From NCBI RefSeq assembly GCF_001899645.1, contig NZ_MKVV01000014.1:82883-146882 (forward strand): a stretch of 64,000 nucleotides of DNA. Reading direction: 5' to 3'. The stretch is from Pseudonocardia sp. 73-21. GTDB lineage: Bacteria > Actinomycetota > Actinomycetes > Mycobacteriales > Pseudonocardiaceae. Numbering within the stretch: position 1 is the first letter of the stretch; every line of letters begins with the position of its first letter. Positions 25,660 through 32,856 of this stretch are shown here, one piece after another. The notes beneath the pieces are model-generated. The model searched no databases. It was not told where the DNA came from and saw only the letters and a program-made list of their open reading frames with translations. The translations under genes were made by a program, and so were the position numbers.

Positions 25660-25701
25660 GCTTGTGCGTCCACCGAACGGAATCGTAGGGTGGGTCCCGT
25701 G

Positions 25702-26459
25702 ATGGACAAGGTGGTCGCATCGGCGGCCGAAGCGGTGGCCGACATCGCGGACGGATCGTCGCTCGCGGTCGGCGGGTTCGGGATGTCCGGGGTGCCCGCG
25801 GTGCTGATCGCGGCGCTCATCGAGCAGGGGGCCACCGACCTCGAGACGGTGAGCAACAACCTCGGCATCGACGGTTACGGGCTGGGCAACCTGCTCGCCG
25901 CGGGCCGGATCCGGCGCACCATCGGCTCGTACGTCGGCAACAACAAGGAGTTCGCGCGCCAGTACCTGGCCGGCGAGCTGGAGCTGGAGCTCACCCCGCA
26001 GGGCACGCTGGCCGAGCGGCTGCGCGCGGGCGGCGCGGGCGTGCCGGCGTTCTTCACCCCCGCCGGCGTCGGCACGATGGTGGCCGACGGCGGCCTGCCG
26101 TGGCGCTATCACCCCGACGGCACGGTGGCCGTCGCGTCGCCGCCGAAGGAGACGCGCGAGTTCGACGGCGTCACCTACGTGCTGGAACGCTCGATCGTCA
26201 CCGATTTCGCGCTCGTGCACGCCTGGAAGGGCGACCGGCACGGCAACCTCGTCTACCGCCGCAGCTCGCCAACTTCAGCCCCAACTGCGCCGCGGCCGGG
26301 CGGATCACCATCGCCGAGGTGGAGCACCTCGTGGAGCCCGGCGAGATCGACCCCGACGCCGTGCACACCCCCGGAATCCACGTCCAGCGGGTGGTACACG
26401 TGCCGGACGCCGAGAAGCCCGTGGAAATCAGAACAGTGAGCAGGACGGTGCGATCGTGA
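25702..26459 (+). pseudogene. 3-oxoacid (3-oxoadipate/succinyl-) CoA-transferase subunit A, frameshifted
   Basis: The protein is a normal class I CoA-transferase alpha subunit up to [11 protein letters not shown] near residue 188, with [40 protein letters not shown] and [19 protein letters not shown]. The match then leaves this frame and resumes one frame over with [20 protein letters not shown] and [20 protein letters not shown] to a stop at 26459. One base appears to be missing between about 26263 and 26267. Everything on both sides is conserved and the natural stop overlaps the beta subunit start (GTGA). Either a sequencing error or a recent mutation explains it; if real, the transferase is inactive. 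GTG 25699 is an alternative start. Confidence 0.85.
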
Positions 26460-27088
26460 GCCTGACCCGTGACGAGCTGGCCGCCCGCGTGGCCGCCGAG
26501 CTCCCCGACGGCTCCTACGTCAACCTCGGCATCGGCATGCCCACGCTGGTGCCCGGCCACATCCCGGCCGACCGCACGGTGGTGCTGCACTCCGAGAACG
26601 GCATCCTCGGCGTCGGGCCGTACCCCACCGAGGACGAGGTGGATCCCGACCTCATCAACGCGGGCAAGGAGACGGTGACGACCCTGCCCGGCGCGAGCTA
26701 CTTCGACTCCGCCGCGAGCTTCGGCATGATCCGCGGCGGCCACGTCGACGTCGCGGTGCTGGGCGCGATGCAGGTCGACGTCCACGGCGACCTGGCCAAC
26801 TGGGCCGTCCCGGGGAAGATGATCAAGGGGATGGGCGGCGCGATGGACCTCGTCCACGGCGCCGCGCGGGTGATCGTGATGATGGAGCACACCGCCCGCG
26901 ACGGCTCCCCCAAGATCGTGGAGAGGTGCACGCTGCCCCTGACGGGCGCCGCCTGCGTCGACCGGATCATCACCGATCTCGCCGTGATCGACGTGACCGA
27001 CGACGGCCTGGTGCTGGTGGAGACGGCGCCGGGCGTGACGGCGGACGAGGTGCAGGCGGCGACCGGAGCCCCCCTCGTGCGCGGATAA
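26456..27088 (+). CDS. 3-oxoacid (3-oxoadipate/succinyl-) CoA-transferase subunit B
   Basis: The 210-residue beta subunit contains the catalytic glutamate in [19 protein letters not shown] near residue 46, plus [55 protein letters not shown] and [19 protein letters not shown]. Together with subunit A it would transfer CoA from succinyl-CoA to 3-oxoadipate or acetoacetate. Given the pcaB and iclR neighbours, 3-oxoadipate is preferred. GTG 26456 overlaps the subunit A stop. Its last three codons and stop (LVRG, then TAA) come from a copy of the 40-bp palindrome. Confidence 0.92.
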   Translation: MSLTRDELAARVAAELPDGSYVNLGIGMPTLVPGHIPADRTVVLHSENGILGVGPYPTEDEVDPDLINAGKETVTTLPGASYFDSAASFGMIRGGHVDVAVLGAMQVDVHGDLANWAVPGKMIKGMGGAMDLVHGAARVIVMMEHTARDGSPKIVERCTLPLTGAACVDRIITDLAVIDVTDDGLVLVETAPGVTADEVQAATGAPLVRG

Positions 27089-27116
27089 CGGTGTTCCCGC
27101 ACCGATATCCGCGCAC
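27077..27116. repeat. 40-bp palindromic element, copy C
   Basis: Left part GTGCGCGGATAACGGTGTT, centre CC, right part CGCACCGATATCCGCGCAC. It supplies the end of the CoA-transferase beta gene (stop at 27086-27088) and lies 8 bp from the stop of the convergent P450 gene, so it can terminate both. Confidence 0.9.
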
Positions 27117-27124
27117 GGGCGGCG

Positions 27125-28315
27125 TCAGCCGCTCGCCGCACCCAGCTCCACCGGCAGGGTCTTGAGGCCGCGGACGAGCGTGCTGCGGCGGTAGATCAGG
27201 TCCTCGGCGTCCACGGCCAGGGCCAGATCGGGGCGCCGGGAGAACAGCAGGCCGATGGCCTCCTGCCCCTCGATGCGGGCCAGCTGGGCGCCGAGGCAGT
27301 GGTGCAGCCCGTGCCCGAACGCGACGTGGCCGGCGGCCTCGCGGTCGATCTTCAACTCCTCCGGCTCCTCGAACCGCTCGGGGTCACGGTTGGCCGCGGC
27401 CAGCGAGAGCAGCACGATCGAGCGCGCCGGGATCGTGACGCCCGAGTACTCGACGTCCTCGGCGGCGAACCGGGCCGGCGTGGTGTGGACGGGTGAGTCC
27501 CAGCGCAGGAACTCCTCCACCGCCGACGCCATCAGCTCGGGCTTCTCCTTGACCAGCGCGAGCTGCTCGGGGTGGGTGAGCAGCGCGAGCACGCCGTTGC
27601 CGATGAGGTTGACGGTGGTCTCGTGGCCGGCGATCAGCAGGATCATCGCCATCGCGACGAGCTCCTCCTGCGAGAACCGGTCGCCGTCGTCGACCTCCTG
27701 GATCAGCGCGCTGATCAGGGCGTCGTCGGGGGTCTCCCGTTTGGTCTCGATCAGGGCCGTCAGGTAGGCGTGCAGCTTGGCGCCCGCCTCCATCGCCTGG
27801 TCGCGGGTGGACTCGTCGACCATGACGTTGGACCAGGCCGCGAAGTCGTCGCGGTCCTCGGCGGGCACACCGAGCAGCTCGCAGATCACGTAGACCGGCA
27901 GCAGGAACGCGTAGGAGGCCATGATGTCGACGGTGCCGGTGGCGGGCAGGTCGTCGAGCAGCTGCGCGGCGATCTCCTCGACACGGGGGCGCAGCGCCTC
28001 CATCCGGCGCAGCGTGAACGAGCGTGAGACGAGCTTGCGCAGCCGGGTGTGGCCGGGCGGGTCCATCAGCAGCATCATCGGGAGGAACTGCCCGGGGGCC
28101 GCGGCCCGCTCCTCGGGCGGCAGCGTGTAGCGCCAGTCCTTGCTGAGCCGCTGGTCGGCGAGTGCGGCGCGGACGTCGGCGTGTCGGAACATGATCCACG
28201 CCGGGCCGTCGGGCATGTCGACCTTGCGGACCGGTTCGTCGGTGCGCACGGCGTCGTAGGCCGGGTAGGGATCGTTCCAGAATCGGCCGTCGAACAGATC
28301 GAGGGTGGCGGTCAC
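27125..28315 (-). CDS. Cytochrome P450
   Basis: The 396-residue soluble P450 shows the I-helix oxygen motif MILLIAGHETTVNL near 240, the K-helix E-x-x-R in VEEFLRWDSPVHTTPARF near 280, the ANRDPERFEEPEEL meander and the heme-ligand loop VAFGHGLHHCLGAQLAR with Cys340. Upstream segments PPGHTRLRKLVSRSFTLRRM are typical of bacterial class I P450s, which need a ferredoxin and a reductase; none is adjacent. The start is GTG 28315 with GAAGGAG ending 4 bases upstream. An 18-bp palindrome, TGTAAGC-GAAA-GCTTACA, sits just upstream, so expression is probably repressed by a TetR-type protein. The substrate is unknown. Confidence 0.95.
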   Translation of the reverse strand: MTATLDLFDGRFWNDPYPAYDAVRTDEPVRKVDMPDGPAWIMFRHADVRAALADQRLSKDWRYTLPPEERAAAPGQFLPMMLLMDPPGHTRLRKLVSRSFTLRRMEALRPRVEEIAAQLLDDLPATGTVDIMASYAFLLPVYVICELLGVPAEDRDDFAAWSNVMVDESTRDQAMEAGAKLHAYLTALIETKRETPDDALISALIQEVDDGDRFSQEELVAMAMILLIAGHETTVNLIGNGVLALLTHPEQLALVKEKPELMASAVEEFLRWDSPVHTTPARFAAEDVEYSGVTIPARSIVLLSLAAANRDPERFEEPEELKIDREAAGHVAFGHGLHHCLGAQLARIEGQEAIGLLFSRRPDLALAVDAEDLIYRRSTLVRGLKTLPVELGAASG

Positions 28316-28342
28316 CGTTCTCCTTCAGCGCACGAAATCAGA

Positions 28343-28360
28343 TGTAAGCGAAAGCTTACA
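28343..28360. promoter_or_regulatory. TetR-type operator candidate upstream of P450
   Basis: TGTAAGCGAAAGCTTACA is a perfect 7-bp inverted repeat with a 4-bp spacer. It is AT-rich against the local background, ends 28 bp before the P450 start and overlaps the stop of the upstream oxidase gene. No TetR gene lies next to it in this window. Confidence 0.55.
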
Positions 28361-29480
28361 GTCGGGTCGGAAGTAGCGTCGCCGGATCGAGCGGGATGTC
28401 GGGCGGCACCGGTGCCCCCGTCAGGACGGCCGCGGCGAACGCCGACAGGGCGGGCGCGGTCTCGATGCCGGATCCTCCCTGACCGGCGACGAACGCGAAA
28501 CCCGGGTGGTCGGGCCACTCCCCCACCACCGGACGGCGGTCCGGCACGAAGGAGCGCAGCCCGGCCCAGCTGGTGCGCACCGAGCGCAGGCCCAGCCGCG
28601 TGACGGCCTCGACGCGTTCCAGGGCGAGGGCGACGTCGAGCTCGTCGGGCCGCGCGTCGCCGGGTTCGGCGGGTGTCTCGTCCCCGGGGGAGATCAGGAG
28701 ATCGTCGCCTTCCCCCTTGAAGTAGAACGTGTCGTCGGCCTCGCAGACCATGGGCGACCGGACGGGCCCGCGCAGCCGCGACGGGTCCGGGACGCGCGCC
28801 ATCGCGATCGTGCGGCGGTAGGGCTGCAGTCCGATCCGCGGCACGCCGGCCATGTCGGCGACGACGTCCGCCCACGCCCCCGCCGCGTCCACGACGAGGG
28901 CGGTGTCCACCCTCTCGCCGCCCGCCTCGACGCGCCATCCGTTGCCGCGCTTGGCGATCGCGGTGGTCCGGACCCCGGTGCGGACCGTGCCACCCCGGGC
29001 CCGCAGGCCCCGGACGTAGGCCTGGTGCAGCGCGTCGGTGTCGACGTCGGCCGCGCTGCCGGTGCTGGCGGCCGCACGGACGACGCCGGGGGCGAGTGCG
29101 CGGCAGCGCCGTTCCGCCTCCGCGCCGCTGATCGGCACGGGCGCACCCGGTTCTCCCGCCCGTTCGGTGAGCACCGCGGCCAGCGACCGTTCCCCCCGGT
29201 CGTCGACGGCGACCCACAGCACCTCCCGCGGCAGCAGCAGGGGCGGGGTGCCCAGCTCGGCGGACAGCGCCGCGAAACGCGGACCGCTCGCCGTGGTCAG
29301 GACCCGCATCACGTCGGTGCCGTGGCCGGGGATGTACGTCGCCGCGGAGCGGGCCGTGGCGTGCTTCGCCAGCTCGGGCTCGGCCTCCAGCAGCAGCACC
29401 GAGCGCGTGGCGGCCAGCTCGCGGGCCACCGAGGCGCCCGCGATGCCACCACCGATCACGACGACGTCCGGGGAGCTCAC
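28356..29480 (-). CDS. FAD-dependent oxidoreductase, DAO family
   Basis: The 374-residue flavoprotein belongs to the D-amino-acid oxidase/glycine oxidase family. The FAD motif VVVIGGGIAGASVARELAAT is at residues 6-25, the substrate-channel Ser/Arg segment is KHATARSAATYIPGHGTD, and the C-terminal flavin loop is FVAGQGGSGIETAPALSAF near 330. In between are ALHQAYVRGLRARGGTVRTG and LVVDAAGAWADVVADMAG. It likely oxidises an amine or amino acid, giving peroxide. It starts at GTG 29480, and its stop lies in the palindrome before the P450 gene; the two may be co-transcribed in part. Confidence 0.88.
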   Translation of the reverse strand: MSSPDVVVIGGGIAGASVARELAATRSVLLLEAEPELAKHATARSAATYIPGHGTDVMRVLTTASGPRFAALSAELGTPPLLLPREVLWVAVDDRGERSLAAVLTERAGEPGAPVPISGAEAERRCRALAPGVVRAAASTGSAADVDTDALHQAYVRGLRARGGTVRTGVRTTAIAKRGNGWRVEAGGERVDTALVVDAAGAWADVVADMAGVPRIGLQPYRRTIAMARVPDPSRLRGPVRSPMVCEADDTFYFKGEGDDLLISPGDETPAEPGDARPDELDVALALERVEAVTRLGLRSVRTSWAGLRSFVPDRRPVVGEWPDHPGFAFVAGQGGSGIETAPALSAFAAAVLTGAPVPPDIPLDPATLLPTRL

Positions 29481-29623
29481 GGACCGACGGTAATTCGGTG
29501 GCGGGCCGGGGGCGAGGCGACCTACGGTTCGTCACATGTTCTTCCTGTGACAGGCCCGGGCATCTCGCCCGCTGCGCCCCCGGTACCCGTATCCGTCGGA
29601 CCCGTCACCACCAGGAGACACCC

Positions 29624-29794
29624 GTGCCTGCACCGAACCCGCCCCAGCCTGCCCCCATGAACCGCGCCGAGCGGCGGGGGAAGAAGAAGCCCGACCCCGC
29701 AACCGTCAGCTACCGCGGTTCCGGAGGTCCCGCGAGGCCCGCCCGCTCGTCGGCGCAGGGCCGCCGGGTCAACCCGGTACGCCGCACGGGTTGA
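29624..29794 (+). CDS. Small basic conserved protein
   Basis: The 56-residue frame begins at GTG 29624 with a strong AGGAG site at 29613-29617. It has a proline-rich lead (VPAPNPPQPAPMNRAERRGK) followed by Lys/Arg-rich sequence ending GRRVNPVRRTG. The NRAERRGKKK segment recurs in small actinobacterial proteins of unknown role. The basic charge suggests nucleic-acid binding, but nothing more can be read. A long terminator hairpin follows. Confidence 0.7.
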   Translation: MPAPNPPQPAPMNRAERRGKKKPDPATVSYRGSGGPARPARSSAQGRRVNPVRRTG

Positions 29795-29810
29795 GCCGAT
29801 GAACGCCGGT

Positions 29811-29844
29811 GCCGCCGGCCCCCGCGTCCACGGGGGCCGGCGGC
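29811..29844. terminator. Strong terminator hairpin
   Basis: GCCGCCGGCCCCCG and CGGGGGCCGGCGGC form a perfect 14-bp GC stem with a 6-nt loop (CGTCCA). It follows the small basic gene by 16 bp and precedes the phosphopantetheinyl transferase gene. Confidence 0.75.
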
Positions 29845-29876
29845 CCTGCGCATCTCGACCGGGGCAGGATGGACGG

Positions 29877-30557
29877 GTGACGACCCCGTGCCAGGTGTGG
29901 TGGGCCGCGCCCGTCGCCCCCGTGGACGCCCCGCACCTGCTCCCCCTCCTCGACGACCACGAGCAGGACCGTCTCCAGCGCTTCCGCCGCCCCGCCGACA
30001 CCGCCCGCTACCTCGCCGCGCACGCCCTGACGCGCCTGGTGCTCGCCGAGCTGCTCGGGGCGTCGGCGTCCGGACTGGTGTTCGACCGGACGTGCAGGTG
30101 CGGGCAGCCGCACGGCAAGCCGACGCTCCCCGGCGGGCCCCACTTCTCCCTCACCCACGCGGGCGAGATCGTCGGGCTCGCCGTGCACGCCGGCGGCCCG
30201 GTCGGGCTCGACGTGGAGCAGGTCCGCGCGATGAAGGACCTGCCGTCGATGGCGCGGCACGTGTGCTCCCCCGCCGAGCTCCACGCCGCCGGACCGCCCG
30301 CACCGGCGGAGTTCTTCCGGGCGTGGACGCGCAAGGAGGCGCTGCTCAAGGCCACCGGCGAGGGGCTGTCCAGCCCGATGAACGCGATCACCCTCGGCCC
30401 GGAGGGAGTCCGCGACTGGACGGGCGGGAGTGCCCCGGCCGACCCGGTGTGGCTGCACGACCTCCGCCCGGCCTCCGACTACCCCGCCGCGGTCGCCGGG
30501 CTCGGCCCCGTCGTTCCCGACGTCGTCGAGAACGACGGCGACGCCGTACTCCGCTGA
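29877..30557 (+). CDS. 4'-phosphopantetheinyl transferase (Sfp-type)
   Basis: The 226-residue enzyme activates acyl-, peptidyl- or aryl-carrier proteins by transferring phosphopantetheine from CoA to a serine. The diagnostic motifs are PVGLDVEQVRAM near residue 115 (Mg-binding Asp and Glu) and FFRAWTRKEALLKATGEGLS near 147 (W/F-x-x-K-E-x-x-x-K). The N-terminal DRLQRFRRPADTARYLAAHA and CGKP-like GQPHGKPTLPGGPHFSLTHA also fit. It implies polyketide, nonribosomal peptide or similar pathways elsewhere in the genome. GTG 29877 was chosen as it gives the usual N-terminus. It precedes dinB by 31 bp and may be co-transcribed. Confidence 0.93.
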   Translation: MTTPCQVWWAAPVAPVDAPHLLPLLDDHEQDRLQRFRRPADTARYLAAHALTRLVLAELLGASASGLVFDRTCRCGQPHGKPTLPGGPHFSLTHAGEIVGLAVHAGGPVGLDVEQVRAMKDLPSMARHVCSPAELHAAGPPAPAEFFRAWTRKEALLKATGEGLSSPMNAITLGPEGVRDWTGGSAPADPVWLHDLRPASDYPAAVAGLGPVVPDVVENDGDAVLR

Positions 30558-30588
30558 ACCTGTCGGTGGTGTCGGCGACAATGCCCGG

Positions 30589-31920
30589 GTGAGCGCCGCG
30601 GCAGCGTCAACGGGGGGGAGGTGGGTCCTGCACCTCGACATGGACGCGTTCTTCGCCTCCGCCGAGCAGCTCACCCGCCCCACCCTGCGCGACCGGCCCG
30701 TGCTGGTCGGCGGGCTCGGGCCGCGCAGCGTCGTGGCCGGGGCGAGCTACCAGGCGCGCGTGTTCGGGGCGCGGTCGGCGATGCCGATGGGGCAGGCCCG
30801 GCGGCTGTGCCGCGGCGCCACCGTCGTGCCGCCGCGGTTCGTGCTCTACCAGGCGCTGTCCGAGCGGGTGATGGCCGTGCTCGCCGACGCGGCGCCGGTG
30901 CTGGAGCCGGTGTCGGTCGACGAGGCGTTCCTGGAGCCGCCGGCGCTGGCCGGGGCCACCGCGGCCGAGGTCGAGGCGTTCGGCGTCGCCTTGCGCGCGG
31001 CCGTGCGGGAGGCCACCGGGCTGCCCGCGTCGGTCGGGGCGGGGTCGGGCAAGCAGACCGCGAAGATCGCCTCCGAGCTGGCCAAGCCCGACGGGTTGCG
31101 CGTCATCGGCCCGGACTCCGAACGCACGGTGCTCGACCCCCTGCCGGTGCGGTCGCTGTGGGGCGTCGGGCCCGTCGCGGAGGCGACGCTGCACCGCGCC
31201 GGCGTGCTCACCATCGGCGCGCTGGCGGCGCTGGAGCTGCGCGAGGCCACGAGCCTGCTCGGCAACGCCATGGGCGGCGAGCTGCACCGGCTGGCCCGCG
31301 GCGTCGACGACCGCCCCGTCGCGCCGCGCGGAGCGGCCAAACAGGTCAGCTCCGAGACCACCTTCGACACCGACCTCACCGCCATGTCGGCCGTGCACCA
31401 CGAGGTCGCGAAGCTGGCGGAGTCGGCGCACCGCAGGCTGGTGGCGTCCGGGCGGGCGGCGCGCACGGTCACCGTCAAGGTGCGCAGCGCCGACTTCGCC
31501 ACGTTCACGCGCTCCGAGACCGCGGCCTACGCCAGCACCGATCTCGGCACGCTCACCGCGGTGGCGCAGCGGCTCGCGGTGGCCGCGGTGCCCGAGGGCG
31601 GGGTGCGGCTGCTCGGGGTGTCGCTGGCCGGGCTGGGCGACGAGCCGCCACCGGCACTGTTCGACACCTCGCTGCCGGCCCCCGTCACCGTGCACGAGGA
31701 ACCGGAGGCGTCGCCCGAGGTGCCCGACGTCGCGCGCCCGTGGCGCACCGGCGACGACGTGGCCCACGCCGGACACGGCCACGGCTGGGTCCAGGGCGCC
31801 GGGCACGGGCGCGTCACCGTCCGGTTCGAGACCCGGAGCACCGGCCCCGGCCGGGCTCGCACCTTCGCCGCCGACGACCCCGCGCTCACCCGCGCCGACG
31901 CGCTGGCCAGCCTGGAGTGA
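30589..31920 (+). CDS. dinB: DNA polymerase IV (Y family)
   Basis: This 443-residue translesion polymerase has the palm motif VLHLDMDAFFASAEQLTRPT near residue 12, YQARVFGARSAMPMGQARRL, the catalytic SVDEAFLEPP near 104 and ASVGAGSGKQTAKIASELAK, followed by GVGPVAEATLHRAGVLTIGA (helix-hairpin-helix) and the little-finger domain. It copies damaged DNA with low fidelity. The C-terminal 80 residues, after a Pro/Glu linker, contain GHGWVQGAGHGRVTVRFETR, an extension typical of actinobacterial DinB proteins. No LexA box was recognised upstream. The start is GTG 30589. Confidence 0.95.
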   Translation: MSAAAASTGGRWVLHLDMDAFFASAEQLTRPTLRDRPVLVGGLGPRSVVAGASYQARVFGARSAMPMGQARRLCRGATVVPPRFVLYQALSERVMAVLADAAPVLEPVSVDEAFLEPPALAGATAAEVEAFGVALRAAVREATGLPASVGAGSGKQTAKIASELAKPDGLRVIGPDSERTVLDPLPVRSLWGVGPVAEATLHRAGVLTIGALAALELREATSLLGNAMGGELHRLARGVDDRPVAPRGAAKQVSSETTFDTDLTAMSAVHHEVAKLAESAHRRLVASGRAARTVTVKVRSADFATFTRSETAAYASTDLGTLTAVAQRLAVAAVPEGGVRLLGVSLAGLGDEPPPALFDTSLPAPVTVHEEPEASPEVPDVARPWRTGDDVAHAGHGHGWVQGAGHGRVTVRFETRSTGPGRARTFAADDPALTRADALASLE

Positions 31921-31966
31921 CCCGCCCGAGGCACGCCGCCGGGGCGGCGGATGCCCGTATAGGGTC

Positions 31967-32740
31967 ATGATCGTGGCGCGCACGGGTCTGAGGGTCGCCA
32001 CCTGGAACCTGTTGCACGGCCTGGACGTCCGCACCGGCCGCATCAACCTCGCCGGGGTCGCGGCCGACATCGACGCGATGGACGTCGACCTGGTGGCGTT
32101 GCAGGAGGTCGACCGGGGACTGCCGCGCACCGGACGCGTCGACCAGGTCGCGGAGCTGGCCACGGCGCTCGGCTGGCACGGCGTGTTCGCCCCGGCCCTG
32201 CTCGGCGACCCCCAGCGCGGCTGGACCCCCGGCCCCGGCGCGGGCCCCGACCCGGGCGGCCCGGCCTACGGCGTCGGCCTGATCAGCCGCACCCCGCTGC
32301 TGGACGTCGCGCGCTGCGCGCTGCCCGGTGGCGGGCACGGCCGGCGCGGGCCCGAACACGTCGGGCGCGTCCTGCCGGGGTGGGACCGCGAGCCCCGCGC
32401 GGTGCTGCGGGCCCGGGTCGGCGAGCTCACCGTGGCCACCACGCACCTGTCGTTCCAGTTCTGGCTCTCGGTCCGCCAGCTACGGGTGGCGCTGGGGTTC
32501 GCCGGCCGGGGCCCCGCGCTGCTGCTGGGCGATCTCAACCTGCCCACGCCGGCGCTGCGCGTGGCCCTGGCCCGCTCGGGCTGGAGCCCGTCGCGGGCCG
32601 CGTCGACCTACCCGTCGTGGCGGCCGAACATGCAGCTCGACCACGTGGTGCGAAGGAGCGTCGAGGCCTGTGACGTGCGGGTGGGTCCCCGCGGCCCGAG
32701 CGACCACCTCCCCGTCAGCGCCGTGGTGGCCTGGGCCTGA
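31967..32740 (+). CDS. Endonuclease/exonuclease/phosphatase (EEP) family protein
   Basis: The 257-residue protein has the DNase I-like metal-dependent fold. Visible motifs are RVATWNLLHGLD near residue 11 (metal-binding Asn), VALQEVDRGLPR near 44 (metal-binding Glu), VATTHLSFQFW near 152, LLLGDLNLPTP near 180 (GDxN) and SDHLPVSAVVAW at the C-terminus (catalytic His). It cleaves a phosphodiester or phosphomonoester bond; DNA, RNA, sphingomyelin-like lipids and inositol phosphates are all possible substrates. No signal peptide is seen. Confidence 0.9.
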   Translation: MIVARTGLRVATWNLLHGLDVRTGRINLAGVAADIDAMDVDLVALQEVDRGLPRTGRVDQVAELATALGWHGVFAPALLGDPQRGWTPGPGAGPDPGGPAYGVGLISRTPLLDVARCALPGGGHGRRGPEHVGRVLPGWDREPRAVLRARVGELTVATTHLSFQFWLSVRQLRVALGFAGRGPALLLGDLNLPTPALRVALARSGWSPSRAASTYPSWRPNMQLDHVVRRSVEACDVRVGPRGPSDHLPVSAVVAWA

Positions 32741-32772
32741 CCGCGGCCGCGCCGTCCCGGTCCGCCGCTACC

Positions 32773-32797
32773 CCGCCACATGACCGACGTGTGGCGG
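32773..32797. terminator. Bidirectional hairpin between convergent genes
   Basis: CCGCCACA and TGTGGCGG form a perfect 8-bp stem around a 9-nt loop in the 116-bp gap between the EEP gene and the bluB-cobT gene. It could end transcripts from both sides. Confidence 0.65.
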
Positions 32798-32856
32798 TCC
32801 GGGAGCCCGCGCACCTCGTGTCGCCCTGTGGGGGGTCGGCGGGTGGTGGGCGGCGG

